DNA of 64,000 bases, from NCBI GenBank assembly GCA_018398585.1, contig JAGTTD010000008.1, positions 3,918,501-3,982,500 of the forward strand, written 5' to 3'. A model generated the notes under the pieces. The model was given only the letters and a program-made list of their open reading frames with translations, was not told where the DNA came from and did no database searches. Within the stretch, counting starts at the first letter, position 1. Each line of letters begins with the position of its first letter. The position numbers and the translations under genes are program-made. This document shows positions 22,241 to 34,000 of the stretch, in pieces. This DNA is from Simmondsia chinensis. Taxonomy: Eukaryota; Streptophyta; Magnoliopsida; Caryophyllales; Simmondsiaceae.

Positions 22241-24311
22241 TTTAAATTGTTTAGCATTATGTCCAATCCAGTGTAGGGATAAGACAAAACCATATTGCAA
22301 TTGAAATTCTTTTTTTTTTTTTTTTTTTTTTTGGCAATTGAAAATGAAGTGGCTGAGTAGATAAGGCTGCCAAGTATTCTATAGAAGTCAGTACAATTGC
22401 ATACAGTTGTACTTTTTCCGTGTGAGGAAACTGCCAAAAAGTCATTACATTCTCAAGCAAGTCTTGTCTTACCTACTATTGCAATAAATGATACTAATTT
22501 AATAACAAAAATTATCACTTAAATATTATAATATTTTAATATATAGAACAAAATTCTTTAAATTTTAAATATTTTATTATTTAAATACTTTAAAATTTTA
22601 AAATTTTATTACTTAAATACTATTTTGTCAAAATTTTAATAGATTTTTGTTAGAAAATATTAAAATTAAACACAATTTTATCAATATATAAATATCTCAA
22701 TTAGTAATTGATTTTTTTTGCCAAAAAAGGGAAAATGACACATAATTGTAATAATTTTTAGGCGATTTACATAAGTATTTGGTTAATATTTTATCACAAT
22801 TCATTGAATTTTTTATGAAAACTTTGACATTATGTTATTAATATTATTATATTCATGTATTATATTAACATTTTTTTTACAAAATTGATCAGATTCTTAG
22901 AAAAATTTATCAAATTTTGATATATAATACCTAAATGGTAAAATATTTAAACCTTAGAGTATTCTATTATATATATTAAAATATCAGAATACCTAAGTAT
23001 CAAATGCTAAAGTCTCAGGGAACCTCAATGATAATTTCCCATTTAATAATGTAAATTTTAACCCAGGACTTTTTTTATGGAGTATTTGTCGCTTTAGTGG
23101 ATAATAGGCAAAATAAAGAGGGCTAAATGTCCTCTTAAAACTTTTCACTTTGTATAGCGTTATAAGTACTGTACTAGTCTCCCATAGTGCCATAATTCGT
23201 AGCTGCCTAGCAGATTTGATCATGGTTTAATTTGACCCGACCCGTTAATGAAAAGACCCTTTTCTCGTAGGTGCTAATAAGTTGAATGCACTTTGACTTG
23301 TTAGTTGAACAAGTTGAATCAACTCGGATTAGAATAGTACCTGTTGGGACCTTTTCTAATATGCATATATATTTTTGCTTTAGCCTAACTCGAACTCGAA
23401 CCAATGTATTCTTTTTTACATGTAATCCACATGAGATGACCTAAACTATCCCCTGATACAACTAAACCAATGAGTAGGCTCAACCGTGTGGACATGTCAG
23501 GCCTAAGTTGTCCTAACCTATACTTGATAAGTCCATACAGTCAATTCGACATGTGTTGAACAATTTGCACAAAAAATTTGGATAAGTTTTGACCCTAATA
23601 GAACAAGAAATAAGAATTGGATAAGTCTATATAGTCAATTCGGCAAGTGAAAGTGGATAGTTGCCCACACTGGAGCACTAAAATACTTTTAATTGTACTA
23701 TATAATTATAAATAATACGAGAAATAAGCACCATATTCCATAGAAAAATAATAATTCCTATTATAATTGACTTCAGCAGCTTTAGATCCTAGCCCCACCA
23801 CTGCAATTGGTTCGGTGACTTTCCTATCCTATGCGTGTGCTCATTTTTTTTTTCCGACTCAGTATAATAGTTTTAAGTCCCGTTCCCACTTTGTATAATG
23901 AGTTACATAGATCAAAGTTCGTATCACAAAAGCAAAGATTGCTCTTTTTCCCACAATTTTGCGCAAAATGCAAACAAGTGAATGAGAATATGGAGGCGAC
24001 TAAAAAAATATATTAAAATATTAGAATATCTAAGTAATAAATATTCAAATTTAAGATTACTTAAGTGACAACGAGGTTAACCTAAACCAGGATGAGGTTA
24101 ATTAAGCTAATTAAGATTATCTTTGTGTGTAAGTATCTGCCTACAAGGCAAAGTATAATAATGTAATTAAAAATAAAAATAAAAAACCGGTTGAGTCAAA
24201 ACCCAAACCTCAGTAGATAAGGTTGCCAACTACACAGTTGTACTTTTTCCTGTGAGAGAACGGGCAAAAAGTTTCTTATCACTTAGGCAAGCAAGGGGTC
24301 CTACATTTTAA
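22241..24311. other. AT-rich intergenic DNA, no gene seen
   Basis: Contains a poly-T run at about 22311-22331 and otherwise no recognisable gene. A motif with AGATAAGG(C/T)TGCCAA..TACTTTTTCC..GTGAG occurs at about 22355-22430 and again at 24215-24260, hinting at two copies of an old repeat. Confidence 0.4.
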
Positions 24312-24705
24312 GGGCCTGTTCGGTTTTGCTTTTTGTTATTAGTTTGTAAGAATCCGAAAGAAATGTTTGTACTTTTTTTTTATTTTAATGAACAGTTTTC
24401 AACCCATGAGAAAGAGGGAGACGATAAAAGAGAAAGGGACAACGAAAGAGAGGGGGATGAGAGATGCATCTCGCGGGCAAAAATGAACGGCAGTGGCGAA
24501 ATGTTGAGTGAGAGAGAAGATACTTGCAAACAACGTCTCCGATGTCGCTCAAGATGGGAACGGTGACGAGAACCCCCTCAAGGTGGGTGGAGAAGGAGAG
24601 TGGAAAACACTGAATTGGCTTTTCGAAAACACATGTTTGTAATTTGTAATAACAATGTTAATGTTTTTTAGAAAATGAAATTACAAACGATAAATAAGAA
24701 CATGA
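24312..24705. mobile_element. Possible MITE or truncated DNA element
   Basis: Begins GGGCCTGTTCGGTTTTGC, a common MITE terminus, and contains a purine-rich GA stretch (24400-24600). The opposite end is not clear. Confidence 0.3.
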
Positions 24706-24894
24706 ATGATTGCAAGAGATAAAGGGGATTGCAACTACATCTGAATTTAACGAGCCCGCATATACCTTTTAGTGTTCAAGTGCTTGCAACCTGGGTTATC
24801 TCACATACAAGTCGTGATGCAAGTTCTTCAATAATTAAAGGGAATAGCAGGGCGATGTTTTAGCAAGATAGCTTTTTTACAGGATAGCACCGAA

Positions 24895-24975
24895 ATCCTA
24901 GTGCATACATCTTACCCTCCCCAAGTTCTTAGCGGGAGCCTCTTTCAGGCATTGGGTTGTTATGTTGTAGTACGG
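24895..24975 (+). repeat. LINE/SINE tail fragment
   Basis: CATACATCTTACCCTCCCCA, then AGCGGGAGCC and GGCATTGGGTTGTTATGTTG is the 3' part of the shared tail. It lies downstream of the cytochrome b5 stop codon (the gene is on the - strand). Confidence 0.6.
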
Positions 24976-25386
24976 CAAGGTCTTACTCTGGAAGTTCCTG
25001 CTTACATTTGGAAGGATACACTGATTCAAATTGGGCCACTTCCGTCGATTCCAGGCATTTAGTAGGAGTCTTTTGCTTCTTTCTAAGTGATCCTTTAATC
25101 TCATGAAAGTCAAAAATACAAAGTGTCGCGTCAAGGAACCTCAATGTAAGACATCCGCAAACAGCTCTACTATTTTGCGACAGCAAATTCGCCATATCAT
25201 ATATTATCCGTGAACGTACAAGATCATTTTGTCAGAGAATCTGAATAAGAAGATCATCTTGTTTCACATATCAAGTTCATTTGCCGCATATGTGTCTTTT
25301 TTGCCCATTTGCAGACAAAATTGTATGGGTTACCTCAACAAAAATCTGAACTTCTAAAAATCATTGAAAGTTTCACCTGTATGTTT

Positions 25387-28300
25387 CTACTTCCTGCGCG
25401 AGTACACCAAGCCCAGCAACACAGAAAAGCCGATGACAGAGACGGAGACTGCCCAGTATTGGAAGGGCATTTCCTTCAGTTTCTGGGCAAGTTCTTTGTC
25501 CTTTGGCGTCTTGGATGAAATTTGAAGCTCGGGGATAGCTGGGGAAGATAGGTCTAGCTCTCCGATGCAGAACTTCTCCATGAGATCACGGGCGTCTTTG
25601 CTATGCCCCGCGTCTTCGAATTCTTCTTTTGCATCCTTTCCTGCATCATAAACACAAGTTGAATATACTGTGGTTAACCATAGTTGCACGTAGCGGAAGC
25701 GGGAGCAGAAGCGAGAACAGAGGAGCGGACAATCACAGAAGTTTCTAAAGTTGGGAGCGTGGAGGGAGCATTTGTGTTGCTATATATTTGATATACACAA
25801 GAAATTAAGGGAATGGAATTGATTGAAAGGTTAAAACATCAACAAAATCAATACTCAGTAATAATTTAGAAAATTGAGTACACTCCAATGAATAAGATCA
25901 AAAGAGTTGACTCCAATATGTCTATACAATTCAATCATTCGTTGAATCGAGTGATACAGCTAATAAATCATTTGATATGGCTGTTTGAATCGTATTTCCA
26001 TTGTGTTTGATATGCGCTTGAAACACGAATCTAACTTGCCGTATCGCGTTTACGAGCATGAAAACATTAGCGTTTTAGGAGTTTTCCGCAACCATGGGCT
26101 AACACTTTATTCTGGGCCAATATTCTAAATCCCTACAATTATAGTTAAATATCAGTTTACGGAAGTAAATGAAGGAGAAAGAAGATACCAGTTGCAGTAA
26201 GGAGTACATCATCGCCACCCGGGTGGTCATCCAGATAAGATGTCACATCATACACCTGAGGGACTGAAATTGTCAATGGCTATGCAACTAACTTATACTA
26301 GTAGACGCAAGCTTAAAATCAAAGAATCAACACAATTTGCACACTTGTATAGTAGCATTGCATATTTCGTGATCGACTTTTTGGGTTGTCATTACAAACA
26401 AAAATAAATGCAATCCGGAGGTCCTCTATGCTCCCATTAAACTTGTTTAACCAAGATTCTTTTATGAATTAAAGTGCACTTTTAGGGGCCAAAAAAAAAA
26501 CACCTTTTCTAGAATACTAAACAAAATCGTGTATCCGGCAATTAACCAAAAGCAGACACATGCAAGCAACTAATATTAACTCTGATCCTTAGGTAGGGGG
26601 TCCTCGAAAGCAGCCTCCCTTTAGGGTAGCACCCTGAAGGGGTAAGGCTGCGTACATTCCCCACCCACCACCCCCCCCCCCCCCCCCCCCGGCGCGACCC
26701 TCAGGAGCCCTCGAGGCACTGGGCCAGTTGTTGTTGTAGTGTCCAAAGTTGAGCATCGGTGAGCATAAATATAAGGGAAAATTTGCCAATTAGGTGATTA
26801 TCATCAACAGCAGCATGCTAACCAACAACCAGTGCAGAAAATATTTGACAGTTTGATTACAGTAAAGCAAAAGATCGCCAGATTTCTCGGCTAGTAGGAG
26901 ACACTTGAAGTGTCAGACATGTGACAGACTGATCAACACGCTTACCTTGTTAACAGTCTAGAGCCCTAGATTCAAGTCCCTCAACCCTATTTACATACCA
27001 AAAGAAGAAAAGGTGTTGCCCCATTGAGAGGAGCCTAAGCGTCGTATTTGGAAAAATGGTAGAACCCCCCTATGGTCTATATCCTCTCTCTCTCTCTCTA
27101 TTCTGCCACAAGCAAACGTTCACCTGCTGCCCCTGCTGTCACGTCGGCCATCTCGCCGACAACCGCTGCCCACCACCACGCCGGCGACGACCCCAGACGG
27201 CGACACCCAACCGCCGGTCCGAGTCCCCGCATCCCTCCTCTCCCCCCCTCCCTCCTCCTCCACTCTCCCTTCTCCCCTGCCTCCAACCCTGGCCCACCAA
27301 CCCCGGGTCACCACCACCGGCCACCACCGCTCTACCACCGGGTCCCACCACAGCACCCCACCCACCCACACACCGCCACCACCACCAGTTCGCACACCCG
27401 CCCCAACCCCACCCCTCCCCACCCCATCCCACCGCACCACCATCTGCCACCCCACGCACCACCAACCCCCCCCCCCCCCCAAACACACCGGCACCACCAC
27501 CACCGCTACTCCCACCCCACCCCAACCCAGGCCCACCGCACCCCACCTCGCCCCATCACCACCACCACACCTCACCTCACCCGACTCACCACCACCACCA
27601 CTAGCCCCTCACCACCATCACCACCGCCACCACTCCAAAGCCAGCAGCCTGCAACCGACAACCAAGAGCGGGCTCAGGTAAGTATTAGCCGGGTCAGAGT
27701 ATCAACTACGCACTAGCCCAGGTTTGATTTATCCTTTATTACAGCATGGTAGTGTTTTAATTTACCATTGTTGGGTAATTTTCACTTGGTTCTTTCTCCT
27801 TTCATTATTTTGAATAGTATGATCTTGTTGACTGTGGTGGTAGTTTCGTGCGTATATGCTATAATAAGCTTCTTGTCTATGTTGATCACTTACCCGCGAT
27901 AGTCACAGCTAGTTGATGAACGTTACCAATTATGGAACTCAGAGATTGAGGCCATCTTCAAAGGGGTTGGGGAGGGGGAGGGCGAGGCAAAAGGGGGCAG
28001 GGAACTTAAGACTAGGGATACTAAATGTCGGGACACTAACGAAGAATAGTTTCGAGGTGGCCCAAATGATGATGAAGATAAAGAACAACATCCTTTGTCT
28101 GCAAGAGACTAAATGGGTTGGCGCGAAAGCTAGAGATGTGTTGGAGCACAAGCTCTGGTATGCGGGCAAGGTCGGAGGCAGGAATGGTGTTGATATCATT
28201 GTGGATAGCAGCCTCAATGATAAAGTAGTCGAAGTATCAAGGGCTGGTGATAGGATCATAAGTATCAAGATGGTCCTAGATGAAGAAGTATTAAACGTAA

Positions 28301-31016
28301 TCAGTGCCTACTAACTGAGCATGAGAAGGCAACATTCTGGGAGGACTTAGACACAATGATGCAAGGCATACCCCAAACCGAACAAGTAATGATTGGCGGG
28401 CATTTTAATGGGCACGTTGGCGCGACGGAGGACGGTTACGCTTCTTACCACGGAGGATTCGGTTTTGGAACCAGGAATGCAGAGGGCAAAGCCCTACTAG
28501 ACTTCACGGTCACATACGGCCTAACGGTGGCCAACACCTTCTTCAGAAAGCGTGAGCAACACATCATCACGTACCAAAGCGGTGGCACAAGAACACAGAT
28601 TGACTACATACTATTAAGGAAAAGGGTGCAAAGAGACTGAAGGGATTGCAAGGCTACCCCAGGAGAAGACCTGTTTACACAACATAGGGTGCTGTGGGCG
28701 GATATAAAGGCCAAGAAGAGGGCCAAAAGAATCTGCGAACCCGCGCCGACGCGAACTTGTTGGAGGGATTTGAAGCGGGAGAAGTATAAGGTATACAAGG
28801 CAAGAGTGGAGGCCGAGCTCGAGTGGGACTTAGAGGGAGATACAAACCAGATGTGGAACCAACTGGCCCAAAAAATTAGAGGACTGGCATAGGAAGTTCT
28901 CGGCAACAGAGAGTCCTGGTGGTGGTACGAGGAGGTCCAAGAGAAGATTAAGGCAAAACAAGTTTGTTTCAAAGAGTGGGATCATAGCAGAGATGAGGAT
29001 AAGCGACATCGGTATCTGCAAGCCAGGAGAGAAGCAAAGACAGTAGCCAGAGAAGCACAATCAAGAGCTTATGAGGATTTCTACAAAAGGCTGGAGACCA
29101 AGGAGGGTGCGAGGGACTTATATAGAATCGCCAAAGCTAGAGAAAGGAAGACTAGGGACTTGGATAGAGTACAATGCATAAGAGGGGGAAGATGGACAGG
29201 TACTCGTGGACAGGCAACTAATTAAGGCTAGGTGGAAAACGTACTTCCACGAGTTGTTCAACGAACAAGGAGGGGACAGAGATATCCTTAGGTGATCTTC
29301 AAACATCTGAGGAGCATTAGAACCACTGTTACTATAGGCAAATTAGCCCCGAGGAAGTCAAGGAAGCCCTGAAATTCATGCCTTGGATAGAAGGGCGTCA
29401 GTTGACTGACTAAACTATTTAACCACATCCTTCTGGGGGAGAAGATGCCTAAGGAATGGAGGAAGAGCACATTGATTCCGATATATAAGAACAAAGACGA
29501 CATTCAGAGTTGCGCCAACTATCGGGGTATCAAACTAATGTGCCAAACTCTGAAGTTGTGGGAACGGGTTATAGAGAGGAGGTTAAGGCAACAGACAGAG
29601 GTATCCGAGAACCAATTCGGATTTATGCCCGGGAGATCAACAATAGAAGCCATCCACATCCTAAGGCGGACGATAGAGCAATACAGGGAGAGACAAAAGG
29701 ACCTTCATATGGTTTTCATTGATTTAGAGAAGGCATATGATAGAGTGCCAAGGGAGGTCCTTTGGAGAGTTTTGGACACGAAAGGCATCCCCGTGCCATA
29801 CATCCGAGTCATTAGAGACATGTATGTGGAGACACAGACTATGGCGCATACAGTGAATGGGGAGACAGACGCTTTCCCGATAACAGTAGGGGTACACCAA
29901 GGGTTTGTTTTGAGCCCCTATCTGTTCATTGTGGTTATGGACGAGCTCACTAGGCACATCCAGGGATATGTACCTTGGTGCATGCTTTTTGCAGATGATA
30001 TAGTGTTGGTGGGGGAGTCGCGGGAAGAGGCAAATGAGAAGCTGGAACTGTGGAGAGGGGTACTAGAGTCGAAGGGTTTACGATTAAGCAGAGCCAAGAC
30101 CGAGCACATGGAACTCAAGTTCGATCCCTCCACCACGCCTAACCGGGAAGATGTCAAGACTGGATCTAAGGCCATATCGAAGAAGGAGAGCTTTAGGTAC
30201 TTGGGGTCCATGATACAACATAACGGCGAAGTGGACAAGGATGTCAACAACCGGATTAAAGTGGGATGGCATAAGTGGAGGATGGCCTCCGTGGTACTTT
30301 GTGATAGAAAGTTCCCCTTAAAACTAAAGGGAAGATGCTATAAGACGGTTGTGAGGCCAGCCATGACATATGGGGCGGAGTGCAGGGTGATGAAACAACA
30401 GCACACACAGAAGATGAAGGTGGCGGAGACGCGAATGCTGAGGTGGGCGTAGCCTCTATTGAAGATAAATTGAGGGAGCAACGTTTGAGGTGGCTCGGAC
30501 ATGTTAGAAGGAGACCGAACAACGCTCCAGTAAGGAGATGCGAACAGTCCCTTACTACACTAGGCAGGAGAGGAAGAGGCAGGCCAAAGAAGAGATGGCT
30601 GGAGACCATCCGACAAGACTTCACCCACCTAAACCTTCGGGAGGAGATGGCCTTAAACAAGGCCCAACGAAGGGCTAGCATAGGGGTAATAGATGCTCCA
30701 GTTGGAGTAGGGTAGTCTAGCTTACTAGTGCTAGGTCTCGACATCCTCTTGGCGCACGTAGGTTGTGTACTTGCTCTCATGAGATGCTACTTGCCTACTT
30801 ATCTTTATCTTATCTTTTGATTTCTGCTTGATGTGGCTTGCTTTGAGTTTGTTGTTTTTGCTCGCCGTGTGTTTTGCCCTACTCATGCTCTAATGCTCTC
30901 CTGCCGCCAGGTCACATGGTCCATGCTGCGGACCAGCTTCTCAGGTTGGGGGTCCTCGAAAACAGCCTCTCTTCAGGTTAGCCCCCTGAAGGGGGGAAGG
31001 CTATGTACATCTACCC

Positions 31017-31047
<31 letters not shown>

Positions 31048-34000
31048 AAAAAAAAAAAAAAAGACCCTGCTTATGCGGGAGCCCTTAAAGGTACTGGGTT
31101 TGTTGTTGTTGTTGTTGTTGCTGTTGTTGTTGTTGTTGTTGTAACCCTATGGTCTATATTAAGAAAATATGTATTTAGCTTTAAATAGTCATGTGCTTAA
31201 GAAATGGGGGATAGGTAGCCATACGCCCTACAGATGACTATACAACTCTGTTTTTCGATTTAACCTTTCATATGCTTAAGAAATGCAAAATCAGTTCTAG
31301 TGAATTCATTCATCAATTGTCTATCTATATCTCCTAGAAACGCCAATATGATCTGCAAGAGAAGCATCTTCAAACAGCAAAGCATCGCGAGAATTTGGTC
31401 AAGACAGGCACGTTTAGCATCCAACAAGGTCCCAAATACTGAAAACAACTTAATACACGAGTAAATTAGCCTATTTGAGGTTGAGCTCGAACTTAAAAGA
31501 GTGAGGTCTGGGGATGAGGTCAAGAGGAATGTTATGAAGGAAAATAACTTATTCTCTTCTAAAAATGAAGTAGTCCAATTCCGAGGAATAAGCTTTCTTT
31601 TCAGACCATTTTTTACTATGGATTCATGTAAGTGAACATTAGAAATAAGACGAAATTGTTTGGCTGTAAAGTCATCCCTACATCTTCACTAATCAACTTA
31701 AGCTTTTAGTACAGTTACTTCTTTAACATTGTATCAGACCCTTGTTGACCGAAAAGTCACAAGTTCAAATCCCAACAACCTCCACTCTGAATATTAATAC
31801 ACTTCAAGCATAAGCTAGAGGTGTACAACAATCACAACAACAACAACAATCCCAGTGCCCCAAGGGCTCCCACATAAGTAGGGTCTGGGGGGGTGGATGT
31901 ACACAGCCTTCCCCCTTCAAGGAGCTACCCTGAAGGGAGGCTGTTTCCGGCGACCCGCCAACCTAAGAATCATGTCATCATAGGAGCACAGCAGCCTGGA
32001 AGCATGTTATGTTCTAGGGTTTTAATTGATTAATTCTTCTAATTCTTAGTTCTAAGTTGTTTAGTTGAGCTAGAATTATCAGAGTTAACATCTTAATCCC
32101 TCCAATTTACTAACTAACTTTTAAATGGGTTTTTGGCGGAAAAAGCTGTTAAATAGCCGTTGGTGGGCTGTTGTTGGTGCGGCTATCTGTTTTTTAGATT
32201 TTAACTGATTTTTGGCAATATTTTTCCTGTTTTTTACCCTTCTTTCCTTATCCCCTATGTCTATATAAGGACGGGAAATGCTTGTACTAAATAACTTTGA
32301 TGATTAATGAAATTTATAATTCCAATTTCTCTCTCTCCCTCTCTAACTCTCTCTTTCTCCCTTACTTTCTTCTTCAATTCTACTTTTCCCTAACTCTCTC
32401 TTCTCTTTCTCTCCCTCTTTCTCTCGATCAATTTCAAGAAAACACTAGTTTATGACCCATAACTCAATGGGGTCATAACAACTTGGTATCAGAGCACGTT
32501 AACCGATTCACGAAGGCACAAATGGGTCCAAGAAGGCAGCCCACTGCTGCTGCACTGCCGCTTGATGCAGTACCAAAGGCTTTACCGGAGGCCGTCGAAG
32601 AACAAGTTCAATTTTTGTACCGCAAGATCTTGTCCTTGGATGATCGAGTCCAAGAATCACACTTGAGGCATGACAAAGCCTTGTTGCAGCTACATGACCA
32701 AACGGCTCAACTTAGTGATGGTATGCAAGAACTTCGGGAGTCCTTTGGGCGTCAAGAAGAAGCATTTAGGCGACAAGAGGAAAGGACGGTGTCCTTTGAA
32801 GAAAAGTTGGCCAAAAATGATGAGATACAAACAAACCTCATGCAAAGGCTTCTCTCTAATCAAGAAAGGACCGATACTCTATGGCTCCACCTTGCTCCAA
32901 AGCAACCCCCGATCCTTCAAGCACCTACAAGCCATGCTCCCAACAACGGTAAAGCCCTAGTGGAACCTAACTTTGCTTCTAGTAGCTTAGGCCCCATTAG
33001 GGAGGGTAATCTTGATCCTATGGATCAAGAAACACCCCATTACCCAAGAAGGGATCAACCCTTTGGTCCAAGAATCCAAGATTTGGATCCATACCACCAA
33101 AGGAGGGCCTAAAAGGAATAATCCCAAGGTTGATTTCCCTGTTTTTGACCCTTCTAACCCTTGAGGATGGGCCCTTAGATGTGATAGATACTTTAGGTTC
33201 TGTGACATGCCCATCCAAGAAAGATGGGAAACTTTAGGCATCAACTTAGTTGGTGATGTTGCCACTTGGTTTGATAGTCATTTGTTAGGGAATGAAGACC
33301 TAACTTGGGACCAATTTGTAGAGGACTTGTGTGTGCGATTTGGGGACAAGAAGTATAGGAATGTAGTCCAGGAATTTAATAAACTACAACAAACTGGTTC
33401 AATTCTTGAATATCAAACTAAGTTTGAGGAACTCAAGGCCTATATGAAGAGAAATGATCCTCATTTGCGTGAGTAGTATTTTGTTTCAAGTTACCTAAGT
33501 GGGCTAAAACCTGAAATTAATCATACTATATCCATGTTTAAACCCACAACTTTGGTACAAGCATTTAAATTGGCTAGGCATTATGAGTTAGCACACCCTA
33601 ACTCAACCAAGAACACACCTAGCTATGCCCCTAGTTACAGAAGGCCCCAGTATAATGTCCAAACTAATGCACAATCAAGTAAGGCAAGCTTTAGTGCTGG
33701 AAATACTGCTGGAAGACCCCAACAGAACCAGAAATTTGTTTCTGGTGTGCTGCAGCGAGGCCCTTCTGCAGTACCTCAGAGGCCTGTTACTGGTTCTTCC
33801 CAACAATCATCTAACCATGGCCCTAATTCGCGTGCTTTTGACTCCAATAAGCCTTTACTAGCTTGTTATAAATGTGGAGAAAGATATTTCCCAGGTCATA
33901 TATGTCAAAACAAGCAAATAAGTGCGGGTAGAGGTGGAGGAACCTAGTGATGAGATTCTTGCTGCAGAACAAGAAGAATTAGGCCAAGAAAACTTCAATG

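Larger units (their letters stand above)
27083..31144 (+). mobile_element. Full-length RTE-type LINE with TSD
   Basis: A 15-bp TSD, ccctatggtctatat, occurs at 27068 and 31145, so the whole 4.06-kb unit inserted as one piece. Order: a CT-rich start, a C/A-rich low-complexity segment (27100-27660), an endonuclease, reverse transcriptase, a basic C-terminal segment, a 3' UTR, the tail module (30942-31100) and a (TTG)n end. The FADD reverse transcriptase motif, an APE-type endonuclease and the absence of an RNase H domain suit the RTE clade. The tail carries a C run and an A run (about 31014-31061). The coding region is broken, so this copy is unlikely to be autonomous. It lies in CB5 intron 1, antisense. 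Confidence 0.85.

Noticed and set aside
26935..26990. tRNA-like B-box (TAGATTCAAGTCC) suggesting a tRNA-derived SINE
   Set aside because: No matching A-box, cloverleaf or retroposon end could be found.
27056..27716. Long Pro/His/Thr-rich open frames that look like a proline-rich protein
   Set aside because: The CCA/CAC low-complexity sequence keeps all frames open, and the region sits directly after the LINE 5' TSD. Composition explains it.
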